This document shows, piece after piece, positions 24,194 through 31,760 of a stretch of DNA of 33,228 bases (its first letter is position 1; each line of letters begins with the position of its first letter). Made by a program: the position numbers and the translations under genes. This stretch comes from an uncultured Alcaligenaceae bacterium. GTDB taxonomy: Bacteria > Pseudomonadota > Gammaproteobacteria > Burkholderiales > Burkholderiaceae_B. Location of the stretch: the NCBI GenBank assembly GCA_937952975.1, contig CALFXX010000068.1:1-33228 (forward strand), in the 5' to 3' direction. The notes beneath the pieces are model-generated. The model was not told the origin of the DNA, searched no databases, and saw only the letters and a program-made list of their open reading frames with translations.

Positions 24194-25195
24194 TTATGGT
24201 TGCTTCAGGTTGGCATCTTTTACCACTTGGCCCCAGCGGGCATAGTCCGCTTTAATTTGAGCGGCAAACGCTTCTGGGGTGCTGGCAATTGGATCGAACG
24301 CGTTGTTGACGTAACGCTCGCGTACCTCTGGAATTGCCAACACAGCGGCAATATCTTTTTGTAGGCGGTCAACAATGACTTTTGGTGTTTTGGCTGGTGC
24401 CAAAATTCCGTACCAAGAGCTAACATTAAAATCTGGCACACCTAGTTCGGCGATGGTTGGGACTTCTGGCAAAGCGGGTGAGCGTTTATCGCCCGCTACT
24501 GCAATCGGTACGAGTCGTCCTTGTTTGATGTAACTTGCAACTGTCGGCACCACGGTAAAAAGAATTGGAAAGTGTCCGGCTACTGCATCCGTGACCGCTT
24601 GTCCACCACCCTTATAAGGAATATGCGAGAGCTTCATGCCTGTACGGAGAGCCAGTAGCTCGCCTGCGAGGTGGGGCGTCGTACCCGCCCCAGAAGAACT
24701 AAACTGAAGCCCTTCGGGTTTGGATTTTGCAAGTGCCACGATATCGTTAATATTTTTAACGGGTACAGTGGGGTTCGCTACCAAAATAATCGTTGCATCA
24801 TTGAGTTTGGTCACCGGTGCAAAATCGGTGACTGGGTTGAATGGCGCATTGAGCATATTTGGCGCAACCACAATGCCACCGTCAAAACCCATCAGTAGTG
24901 TGTAGCCGTCAGGGGCAGCAGTGGCAACGATTTGTGCACCAATAAATCCTGAGGCACCAGGCTTATTCTCAATAATAATTTGTTGCTTGAGACGCTCAGC
25001 CAGCTTGTCACTCATGTAACGCACGACGGCGTCTCCGCCGCCGCCTGGTGAGAAGGGCACAACAATACGAATCGCACGATTTGGATAATCATCTTGTGCG
25101 CGCGCCGTCTGCAGTGCGCTGCTAAGACCCCAAAAGGTCAGAGCAGTGCCGAGTACACAAGCGAGTTTGATACCTTGAGAAAAAGTAGCTTTCAT
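24194..25195 (-). CDS. TctC/Bug-family periplasmic solute-binding protein (4)
   Basis: This 333-residue protein has a signal peptide to about residue 34 (ARAQ-DD), followed by DYPNRAIRIVVPFSPGGGGD, ENKPGASGFIG and PDGYTLLMG. The gene lies twelve bases after the glutaredoxin-DinB stop and 90 bases ahead of the split hydratase genes, all on the minus strand, which suggests one transcript. By context it may capture the hydratase substrate or a related acid. Known Bug ligands are mainly carboxylates and amides, so a nitrile or thiocyanate ligand would be new. There is no clear ribosome site, consistent with coupling to the upstream gene. Confidence 0.93.
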   Translation of the reverse strand: MKATFSQGIKLACVLGTALTFWGLSSALQTARAQDDYPNRAIRIVVPFSPGGGGDAVVRYMSDKLAERLKQQIIIENKPGASGFIGAQIVATAAPDGYTLLMGFDGGIVVAPNMLNAPFNPVTDFAPVTKLNDATIILVANPTVPVKNINDIVALAKSKPEGLQFSSSGAGTTPHLAGELLALRTGMKLSHIPYKGGGQAVTDAVAGHFPILFTVVPTVASYIKQGRLVPIAVAGDKRSPALPEVPTIAELGVPDFNVSSWYGILAPAKTPKVIVDRLQKDIAAVLAIPEVRERYVNNAFDPIASTPEAFAAQIKADYARWGQVVKDANLKQP

Positions 25196-25207
25196 AGCAG
25201 GTCTGAA

Positions 25208-25975
25208 CTAGCGGTCCCAAACTTCGTCTGGCACGGGTAGACCTTTCAAGTCTTCGGTGCTCAAAGGTCGATCAGGTGTGATGCCATAGGTTTCAAGCAT
25301 CAAGGTCATCTGCCGAGTATGTTGAGCGGCGTGCCACGCCGTGCGTTCAAACACGTCATGCATGGTTCGCCTTCCGTAGTAAGTAGGCACCAAGTATTCA
25401 AGGCTGCGGTTTGTTTCTTTTGCCCACCACGCGAGCATCTCAGCACGCACGGTTTCACCCCACTTGGCTAAATCGCTTGCCGTCCAGTCATCGGGGGCCA
25501 CTTCGTTAAAACTTTCAAACTTGAGGTCGATTTGATGTGCGGCTTCAACTCCCATTTGTGCGACACGAAAAATATGAAACGCCGTACCTGCTGGATTACG
25601 GTTGCGATTACGAAAATTTTCGCGTAACTGTTCAGGTTTAAATTGCTGGATCAAGCGAATAGCTGTTTGCAACACGATGTCTAATTTATTGACCAATTGC
25701 TCTGGGGGTAGCGGATCCATCAACTTTGTTTTGAGATCTAAAAACTTGATCACATCGTTAAACGACTGACACATCGTGAACTTGCCACCGAGGGCCACAA
25801 CCGGCACGCTGCGGGCACCTAAGGCACGTAATTTATCCATACCCGTTGGGTCGTTGTGTACGTCGATCGACTCAAAGTCAATTCCCTGTTTGGTTAAAAA
25901 CTCTTTGGTACGTAAACAGGATGAGCAGCCGGGCTGCCAAAAAACTTGAACGCGGGCCGAATTTGTCGTTTGCAT
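25208..25975 (-). CDS. Glutaredoxin-DinB fusion protein
   Basis: The 255-residue protein joins two domains. Residues about 8-80 are a glutaredoxin: VFWQPGCSSCLRTKEFL with the redox pair C17-C20, and the cis-Pro segment ARSVPVVALGG. Residues about 95-235 are a DinB/YfiT-like four-helix bundle; candidate metal ligands are in FHIFRVAQMG and in ERTAWHAAQHTRQM near the end. DinB-fold enzymes often use thiol cofactors (bacillithiol, mycothiol, glutathione) for transfer or isomerisation, which makes the pairing with glutaredoxin sensible. It appears to be the first gene of the operon leading to the hydratase subunits, so a role in cysteine redox state, metal insertion or substrate chemistry is possible but unproven. 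Confidence 0.85.
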   Translation of the reverse strand: MQTTNSARVQVFWQPGCSSCLRTKEFLTKQGIDFESIDVHNDPTGMDKLRALGARSVPVVALGGKFTMCQSFNDVIKFLDLKTKLMDPLPPEQLVNKLDIVLQTAIRLIQQFKPEQLRENFRNRNRNPAGTAFHIFRVAQMGVEAAHQIDLKFESFNEVAPDDWTASDLAKWGETVRAEMLAWWAKETNRSLEYLVPTYYGRRTMHDVFERTAWHAAQHTRQMTLMLETYGITPDRPLSTEDLKGLPVPDEVWDR

Positions 25976-26198
25976 GATGATTGTCTCTAATATTGGTATT
26001 GACGCGTGATTGTTATGATTATGAGGGATATGCTCAAAATTGTGCGAGAAAACTCAATGGTGCAACGCAAAATTGTAGCGAAATGCTTGTGCTGATGGCC
26101 TCGAGAGCGTGCACTGTGCTTGGCCAGCGTCTGCCTAGTCATTTTTGAAGCGCTGTGCTAAGTTTAGACATCGAAAATTTAACAAAAAGGATCTAAAC

Positions 26199-26825
26199 GT
26201 GAGTGATTATTTTTACGAACCGAACAAAGGCCATGGCCTACCCCATAACCCGTTCAAGGCGATTGTTGCGCCTCGACCAATCGGTTGGATTTCGACCATC
26301 GATAAACTTGGTCGCGTGAATTTGGCTCCGTACAGTTTCTTCAATGCGTTTGCTGAGTCCCCACCTGTCATTGGATTTTGCACAAGTGGCGAGCGCAAAG
26401 ACAGTTGCAACAACGCAGACGAAACCGGTGAATTTGTTGCTAATTTTTGCGGCGCTGATTTGGCTCAAGAGATGAACATCACCTCGTCATCGGTAGCCCC
26501 CGGCGTTGACGAAATGAAACTTGCTGGTCTGGCTGCAACCGCCTCGACCTTGGTCAAGCCCCCGCGCGTCACCAACGCGATTGCGGCGCTTGAGTGCAAG
26601 CTGATTAGTACGACGCAACTGACCGATGCCAAAGGTGCGCTGATCAATACTTGGTTGACGCTTGGCGAAGTGGTTGGCGTGCATATCAATAACGCGTATT
26701 TGAAAGATGGTATCTTTGATACAGCAGCAGCAAAGCCCTTGGGCCGCTGTGGCTACCAAGGTGATTACGTTGAAGTCAATACCTTGTTCGAAATGTTCCG
26801 TCCAAAAGATTACGTCGCAAAATAG
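26199..26825 (+). CDS. Flavin reductase-like FMN-binding protein
   Basis: The preferred start is GTG 26199, with AAGG at 26187-26190 eight bases ahead, giving 208 residues; an ATG at 26145 would add 18 residues of no family character. The split-barrel flavin reductase/flavoredoxin fold is shown by KAIVAPRPIGWISTIDKLGR (about 17-36), NLAPYSFFNAFAESPPVIGF, and NCAD-like segments such as ETGEFVANFCGADL. Members bind FMN and reduce it with NAD(P)H or act as stand-alone oxidoreductases. No partner monooxygenase is adjacent, so the electron acceptor is unknown. The gene is followed by a hairpin at 26845-26882 and then an amidohydrolase. Confidence 0.9.
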   Translation: MSDYFYEPNKGHGLPHNPFKAIVAPRPIGWISTIDKLGRVNLAPYSFFNAFAESPPVIGFCTSGERKDSCNNADETGEFVANFCGADLAQEMNITSSSVAPGVDEMKLAGLAATASTLVKPPRVTNAIAALECKLISTTQLTDAKGALINTWLTLGEVVGVHINNAYLKDGIFDTAAAKPLGRCGYQGDYVEVNTLFEMFRPKDYVAK

Positions 26826-26844
26826 ACTGCGCGTAAATAGGTAA

Positions 26845-26882
26845 GACCTTCATTGCGAGGCAAGACCGGCGCAACGAAGGTC
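26845..26882 (+). terminator. Long hairpin after the flavin reductase gene
   Basis: GACCTTC pairs with GAAGGTC (7 bp) and, after one mismatch, TTGCG pairs with CGCAA (5 bp), around a 12-base loop. It lies 20 bases past the stop. No T-tract follows, so it may be a transcript-end stabiliser or an attenuator rather than a classic terminator. Confidence 0.4.
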
Positions 26883-26956
26883 ATGACTCGCATTTAGCCA
26901 AGGCGCCGATAACAGGTGCCTTTGAAGACTAAAGTGATTTTCAATTCAGGTAAATT

Positions 26957-27994
26957 ATGGCTCAGACGGTCGAACGAAATCCTCATAGCGCAGTGCGTCC
27001 AGAGTGGCTTGCGCTGCGTACCGAAGCGATCCTCGAGCCCGAGCTAAGGATTGTCGATCCGCATCATCATTTGTGGGATCGCCAGGATAATCCCTATCTG
27101 TTTCATGACTTGCTGGCTGACATAACAGCGGGGCACAACGTCGTATCGACCGTCTTCGTGCAATGTCGTTCGATGTTACGCGCGGATGGTCCGCAAGAGT
27201 TGGCGCCGCTGGGCGAAGTCGAATTCGTAACGGGGATCGCCGCCATGAGTGCAAGTGGCATCTACGGCTCCTCACGCGCGTGCGCTGGAATTGTTGCTGG
27301 CGCGGATTTGCAACTAGGCGATCGGGTGGCGCCAGTGCTCGAACTGATGGCACATAGCGCCGGTGGGAGGTTAAGAGGTGTGCGTAACCCAGTGGTATGG
27401 CATCCTAGTCCTGACGTGCAATCCAGCACGGCTGCACCTCCACCTCAAGGACTGATGGCGGATGCTGCGTTTAGGCGGGGCGTCGTACAACTCGGTTTGC
27501 ATGGGTTGTCGTTAGATGTTTGGGCGTACCACACACAGCTTGGTGAGATCTATGACCTTGCGAAGGCTAACCCAACGGTGACTGTCATTATTGATCACTT
27601 CGGTGGACCCGTCGGAGTAGGGCCTCACGCTGCGGATATGACGGATATGTTTAAACAATGGCGTGCAGGCATCGCACTGGTTGCTAGTTTGCCCAATACT
27701 GTGATCAAAATGGGCGGGGCAGGGATGCCCGTCTTTGGGATTCGTTTTGACCTTGAGTCAACCCCTCCGGCCTCAGAGCAATTAGCAGCTGCATGGCGAG
27801 CCTACTTCGAGACTTGTGTAGAGCTGTTCGGTGTCGATCGCTGTATGTTCGAGAGTAATTTTCCGGTTGATAAGGGCATGTTTAGTTATCACGTTCTCTG
27901 GAACGCGTTTAAGCGCCTGGCAAAAAATTGCTCGCCAACAGAGAAAACCGCTTTGTTTAGTGCCACGGCAGAGCGTGTCTATCGCTTGGCGTAG
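26957..27994 (+). CDS. Amidohydrolase-2 family metal-dependent hydrolase
   Basis: This 345-residue TIM-barrel hydrolase belongs to the amidohydrolase-related group (PF04909), the class of sugar lactonases, 2-pyrone-4,6-dicarboxylate lactonase and related decarboxylases. LRIVDPHHHLWDRQDNPYLF (about 31-50) holds the first metal-binding His cluster; GVRNPVVWHP and VIIDHFGGPVG give the later strands, and FESNFPVDKG near residue 300 carries the catalytic Asp region. No signal peptide. The substrate may be a lactone or an aromatic dicarboxylate; nearby dioxygenase, aldolase and transporter genes fit a catabolic role but do not decide it. Confidence 0.9.
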   Translation: MAQTVERNPHSAVRPEWLALRTEAILEPELRIVDPHHHLWDRQDNPYLFHDLLADITAGHNVVSTVFVQCRSMLRADGPQELAPLGEVEFVTGIAAMSASGIYGSSRACAGIVAGADLQLGDRVAPVLELMAHSAGGRLRGVRNPVVWHPSPDVQSSTAAPPPQGLMADAAFRRGVVQLGLHGLSLDVWAYHTQLGEIYDLAKANPTVTVIIDHFGGPVGVGPHAADMTDMFKQWRAGIALVASLPNTVIKMGGAGMPVFGIRFDLESTPPASEQLAAAWRAYFETCVELFGVDRCMFESNFPVDKGMFSYHVLWNAFKRLAKNCSPTEKTALFSATAERVYRLA

Positions 27995-27997
27995 GGC

Positions 27998-28750
27998 TTA
28001 TATCAAGGTGATGGCGCGATAGGTCATGTAGGCGCCAAGCACTAGCAGCCCCGTAAAGAAACATTTTTTGAACAGTATCTGAGGCATTCGGTTGCGCAAC
28101 TTTTGCCCGACGAACATCCCGGCAAATGCCGGTATCAGGGCAACGAGCGATGCAGTCGCAACGGTCATTTGAAACTGACCTGTCACAAGCAACCCCACTG
28201 CTAAAGCAAAAGACGAGACAGTAAACGATAGGCCGAGGGCCTGAATAAGATCGTCTTTTTTTAGATCAAGCGCCGTGAAATAAGGGGCGACCGGCAAGGC
28301 TGAAATTCCGGTGGCACCCATCAGGATGCCAGTGATAAAACCCATTAAGGGCGAAAGCCACCACTCAGCACTGGGTGCCACAGTGAGTCGCGCAGCACTT
28401 AACCCAAAAGCACCATAAATCGTCAACACGATCCCGAGTCCTGCCGTGACGACTTGGGTATTGCCGCTGGTAATGAAACTGACGCCGATCGGAGTGCCAA
28501 CACAGATACCGATCAACAGCGTGCCGAAACGCTGACTTAAGGCCTTGAAGTTAGGGCCTGCGATCAGCTGCCAGACGTTGGTGATGAGTGAAGGCAGGAC
28601 CAGCATGGCCGCAGCCTCAACGGGAGCGATGACTAAGCCTAAAAAACCAATCGCCACCGTCGGTAACCCCATCCCCAGCACCCCCTTGACGATTCCGGCG
28701 GCGATGAAGATCCCTGCAGTGAGGGCGATAACAACGTAGCTGTCTTGCAT
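27998..28750 (-). CDS. TauE/SafE family membrane transporter
   Basis: ATG 28750 (MQDSYVVIALTAG) gives 250 residues; a longer TTG-started frame to 28807 adds polar residues that do not fit the family. Seven or eight TM helices are visible, with the repeated family motif AAGIVKGVLGMGLPTVAIGF near the N-terminus and its second copy GFITGILMGATGISALPVAP in the middle. Members export sulfite, sulfoacetate or other organosulfur and organic anions, usually driven by ion gradients. It converges on the amidohydrolase gene with only three bases between the stops, and diverges from the TauD-like dioxygenase, so both may be needed for one organosulfur or acid substrate. Confidence 0.88.
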   Translation of the reverse strand: MQDSYVVIALTAGIFIAAGIVKGVLGMGLPTVAIGFLGLVIAPVEAAAMLVLPSLITNVWQLIAGPNFKALSQRFGTLLIGICVGTPIGVSFITSGNTQVVTAGLGIVLTIYGAFGLSAARLTVAPSAEWWLSPLMGFITGILMGATGISALPVAPYFTALDLKKDDLIQALGLSFTVSSFALAVGLLVTGQFQMTVATASLVALIPAFAGMFVGQKLRNRMPQILFKKCFFTGLLVLGAYMTYRAITLI

Positions 28751-28761
28751 GAGGCGTGTGC

Positions 28762-28788
28762 TTGAGTTTGGACGGTGTGACTTAGAAT
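28762..28788 (+). promoter_or_regulatory. Weak sigma70-like promoter for the dioxygenase gene
   Basis: TTGAGT (28762-28767) and TAGAAT (28783-28788) are separated by 15 bases, short of the optimal 17. It lies 35 bases ahead of the dioxygenase start in the divergent gap. Tentative. Confidence 0.25.
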
Positions 28789-28822
28789 AGGGATCATCAT
28801 AGTGCAAATAGCGGAGATGGCC

Positions 28823-29878
28823 ATGCGACTCGACACATTACCTCCTGAGATCAAAGGCCCAAGTGCCTGGCTTGGGCCCGAAGAGTCTACCAAGCAGCAC
28901 TGGCAACATGAATTGACTGACGAAGAATTGCTTGAGCTTGAGCGCGCGGCCATTCGTTGTCTAGAGAATAGTGACGATCTCACCAAAATAACGAGAGCGT
29001 CTTTTCTACTACCTCAACTTGGTCCGCGTCTGCAGACGATCAAGCATGCCTTATTGCAGGGTTGCGGCTTTGCTTTGATTCGCGCGTTGCCGGTGCGGCA
29101 ATGGTCGACTGAGATCACGGCGGCGGCGTTCTACGGCTTGGGCTCCTATTTAGGGAATGCTCGGCCGCAAAACGCCAAAGGGCATATGTTGGGCCATGTC
29201 ATTGACATGGGCTTGGATGCAAACGATCCTAACGTTCGCATCTATCAAACCCATGAGCGTCAAACCTTTCATACCGACTCGAGCGATATCGTCGGGCTGG
29301 TGTGTTTGCAACAGGCTAAAGTTGGGGGGGATTCGGCGTTGGTCTCCTCAAATACCCTCTACAACCAGATGCGCGCTGACTATCCCCATTTAGCGGCAGC
29401 ATTATTTGATCCTATTGCAACGGATCGCAGAGGCGAGGTCGCAGCAGGGCAAAAGCCCTTTTTCGAAATTCCGGTGTTTAGTTGGTATCAGGGCTTGATG
29501 TCGACGATCTATCAGCGCCAATATATTGATTCGGCCCAGCGGTTTGCAGAAGCTTTTCGATTAACGCCGTTACATGTTGAAGCGTTAGACTGTTTTGACA
29601 CATTGGCAAATAGCGCTGATCTAAATTTTTTGATGCGCTTGGAGGCGGGTGATATGCAGTTTGTCCATAACCATACCTTGCTGCATGATCGAACAGCCTT
29701 CGAAGACTGGAACGAGCCCGAGCGTAAGCGGCATCTTTTACGTTTGTGGTTGTCGTCTGCTGAAGCACGACCCCTCGCACCTGTTTGGGCGCAACGTTAT
29801 GGTTCGGTTGAGCCCGGAGTTAGGGGCGGCGTAACACTGCCGGCTTCAGAGTGGCAAGCGCCACTGAGCCCTTTTTGA
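28823..29878 (+). CDS. TauD/TfdA-family Fe(II)/2-oxoglutarate dioxygenase
   Basis: ATG 28823 is preferred because GGAG at 28813-28816 lies six bases upstream; GTG 28802 and ATG 28817 are less well placed. The 351-residue protein has the iron ligands of the family: H150 and D152 in FHTDSSDIVGL, and the distal His in NHTLLHDRTAF, with the 2-oxoglutarate-binding Arg in KRHLLRLWL. It also has the GGDSALVSS turn. It is somewhat longer than TauD itself (about 280), with a helical N-terminal extension. Possible substrates are sulfonates, aryloxyacids or quaternary amines; the divergent TauE/SafE gene hints at a sulfonate but does not prove it. Confidence 0.9.
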   Translation: MRLDTLPPEIKGPSAWLGPEESTKQHWQHELTDEELLELERAAIRCLENSDDLTKITRASFLLPQLGPRLQTIKHALLQGCGFALIRALPVRQWSTEITAAAFYGLGSYLGNARPQNAKGHMLGHVIDMGLDANDPNVRIYQTHERQTFHTDSSDIVGLVCLQQAKVGGDSALVSSNTLYNQMRADYPHLAAALFDPIATDRRGEVAAGQKPFFEIPVFSWYQGLMSTIYQRQYIDSAQRFAEAFRLTPLHVEALDCFDTLANSADLNFLMRLEAGDMQFVHNHTLLHDRTAFEDWNEPERKRHLLRLWLSSAEARPLAPVWAQRYGSVEPGVRGGVTLPASEWQAPLSPF

Positions 29879-29949
29879 TCGGGGCGATCACCGTTCGAAG
29901 CTTTTTTAGGTACCCGTTCGCCTCACAGCGAGCGGAGTCCCATCTGGAG

Positions 29950-29982
29950 CGGCGCCCCATCCTGACTGTTGGATAGGAGCCG
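29950..29982. terminator. Imperfect hairpin between convergent genes
   Basis: CGGC (29950) pairs with GCCG and ATCC with GGAT around an eight-base loop, with an internal loop between. It lies in the 117-bp gap between the dioxygenase and the class II aldolase stops. Confidence 0.3.
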
Positions 29983-29995
29983 CCCGCGCTGTGAT

Positions 29996-30763
29996 TTAGT
30001 CGGCGTAGCCTGGCAATTCACGATCTAATACACGCATCATTGCGGCAAAGAATAAATCATCGCGCTCTTCACGTGAGTGGCTGTCGCCTGGCGCGGTATT
30101 TTGAACATTGTGAACGACCTCATCCGATAACAACTGAATGGGTTCGCCCGTGCTCATGGCCAAGACTTGCGCACGACAGACGCGCTCGAGCTTATAGAGC
30201 CGTTTGTAGGCTTGCGCAACGGTATCGCCAACAACCAGTACACCGTGATTTTTCATGAACAACACTTTTTTGTCGCCCAATTGTGCTGCAAGACGCTCGC
30301 CTTCGCTCAGCCCATCAGCAACGCCCAGGTAAGTGTCATCGTAGCCAGTAATGCCCATAAAGAAGGCTGCAGTTTGGCTAGCAGGCAACAGACGGTTGTT
30401 TTGCAGCATGTTCAGTGCAAGCGCCCAGTTTTGATGGGTGTGTAGCACAACGTTGGCACCTGTGATGCGATGGAGCGGAGCATGAATACACTTTGCCGAA
30501 CGCTCAACAACGCCCACGCCTTCAAGCGTGTCGCCATTTTCATTAAAAATCATCATGTCACTTGCACGGGCCTCTGACCAATGCATGCCAAAGGGCGAAA
30601 TCAAATATTGGTCTTTGCGGCCGGGCACAATCATCGTGAAATGATTGTCGATGCCTTCGTGCAAGTCGTCGAGCACGGCAAGACGGTTAGCTGCAGCAAG
30701 ATGAATTTTTGCCTGTTGAACAGCGTCAGACTGTTGTTTGACATTGAGGTTATGAACGGACAT
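29996..30763 (-). CDS. Class II aldolase/adducin family protein
   Basis: This 255-residue protein has the class II aldolase fold (FucA/AraD/adducin). Zinc-binding His residues are in VVLHTHQNWALAL (about 100-112), and the third is in FMKNHGVLVVGDTVAQAY (about 170-187), with the early glycine-rich NHFTMIVPGRKDQYLISPFG. The fold catalyses retro-aldol cleavage, epimerisation or decarboxylation. AAGG lies seven bases before the ATG. It is downstream of the two racemase-fold genes on the same strand, with a 174-bp gap that could carry its own promoter. Substrate class is not determined. Confidence 0.92.
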   Translation of the reverse strand: MSVHNLNVKQQSDAVQQAKIHLAAANRLAVLDDLHEGIDNHFTMIVPGRKDQYLISPFGMHWSEARASDMMIFNENGDTLEGVGVVERSAKCIHAPLHRITGANVVLHTHQNWALALNMLQNNRLLPASQTAAFFMGITGYDDTYLGVADGLSEGERLAAQLGDKKVLFMKNHGVLVVGDTVAQAYKRLYKLERVCRAQVLAMSTGEPIQLLSDEVVHNVQNTAPGDSHSREERDDLFFAAMMRVLDRELPGYAD

Positions 30764-30937
30764 GACGAGCCTTTTTGAAAGTGATCTGTGCCAATGAGAT
30801 TACTACCGTTGCAAGGGTCTCGCAACAGGTTATTGGTGCCAGACTGAGATGCCTTGAAGGATATTGCAGCGCACCATGGTTCGTGCGCTATGGGTTAATT
30901 TTGACGTGTGCCCAGCGATACCTGCACTATGAAGTCA

Positions 30938-31657
30938 TTAGGCGAGTAATGATCCGTAGCCCGGCAATACTGGCGCCACGCCAGCTAAACGCAGTGAGTT
31001 CCACATCATGGCGCTTGAGCTTGAGATCACGGGCTTGCCAAGATCTTGTTCAAGCGCACCCACAATTGAGACTGTTGGCATACCAACGCCGCTTAGAAAG
31101 ACTGCGTCTGCCTCGGACACATTGACTTGCTTACCTAGACGATAAGCACGATTCGGTGGTTCTTCAAAAATGCTGCGCACGTTGCGTAACCAATCAAAAT
31201 TGACAACCTCGATGCCGTAGCTTTCAAGGTTTTGTTTGCCTTGCATGGTGAGGTTCTCATCGTAAGGTGTGCCCAAAGCAACCTTTTTGATTCCCAAAGC
31301 CTTGAATGCCTCGATGACGCTGCCAAAGGCTGTAATGAAATGTAGTCCAAAGCGATCTTCAAGACGCTTTGCCAACGCAATCTCTTTTTCACGACCAAGG
31401 TAATAGCTCGTTGCAGTGTGGGCTAGGGCAATGACTTCTGGCTTGATCATTGAGAGCATCTCAACGGATTCATCGAGGTGTTCAATCTGTGTGGCGATAC
31501 GCGCTTCGATGCCATTGAGCGTACCATCGGCACCTCGAGAAATCATTCGGCCAAAGTGCACCGAGACGCCCTTGGGAGCCATTTCAAACATCTCGGGTTC
31601 GACCGTAGGTGTTCCGGCCGGAACAAGAAAGCCTAGTTTTGCGCGCCAACCAACCAT
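30938..31657 (-). CDS. Maleate isomerase/arylmalonate decarboxylase-like protein, no cysteines
   Basis: This 239-residue protein has the Asp/Glu racemase superfamily fold of the maleate cis-trans isomerase and arylmalonate decarboxylase branch: LGFLVPAGTPTVEPEM at the N-terminus, ALAHTATSYYLGREKE (about 76-91) for the dioxyanion loop, VALGTPYDENLTMQG, and LSGVGMPTVSIVGALEQDLG, KPVISSSSAMMWNSLRLAG at the C-terminus. In maleate isomerase both loops carry a Cys and in arylmalonate decarboxylase the second does; this protein contains no Cys at all (Thr/Ser in the first loop, Gly-Val-Gly in the second). AAAGGA precedes the ATG. A decarboxylase, lyase or binding role is possible. Confidence 0.82.
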   Translation of the reverse strand: MVGWRAKLGFLVPAGTPTVEPEMFEMAPKGVSVHFGRMISRGADGTLNGIEARIATQIEHLDESVEMLSMIKPEVIALAHTATSYYLGREKEIALAKRLEDRFGLHFITAFGSVIEAFKALGIKKVALGTPYDENLTMQGKQNLESYGIEVVNFDWLRNVRSIFEEPPNRAYRLGKQVNVSEADAVFLSGVGMPTVSIVGALEQDLGKPVISSSSAMMWNSLRLAGVAPVLPGYGSLLA

Positions 31658-31716
31658 TTTTAATCCTTTGTTTTAAGTCTGCACAGGCTCGAGCGAAAGG
31701 TCGAGACGCTTTGCAG

Positions 31717-31733
31717 GGGTGACGGCGTCACCC
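31717..31733. terminator. Hairpin between the two racemase-fold genes
   Basis: GGGTGAC-GGC-GTCACCC is a perfect seven-base-pair hairpin, 27 bases past the stop of the 31761-32582 gene. No T-tract; it may give partial termination or RNA processing between the two genes. Confidence 0.3.
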
Positions 31734-31760
31734 AGTATTTCCTGTGAGCGTATTCGTTGA

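Noticed and set aside
26955..27353. 132-residue minus-strand open frame over the start of the amidohydrolase
   Set aside because: Arg/Pro-rich composition typical of an out-of-frame reading; the plus-strand gene has clear catalytic motifs.
30775..31125. 116-residue plus-strand open frame across the gap between class II aldolase and racemase-fold genes
   Set aside because: More than half overlaps the racemase-fold gene, with no motif or ribosome site; the gap itself looks non-coding.
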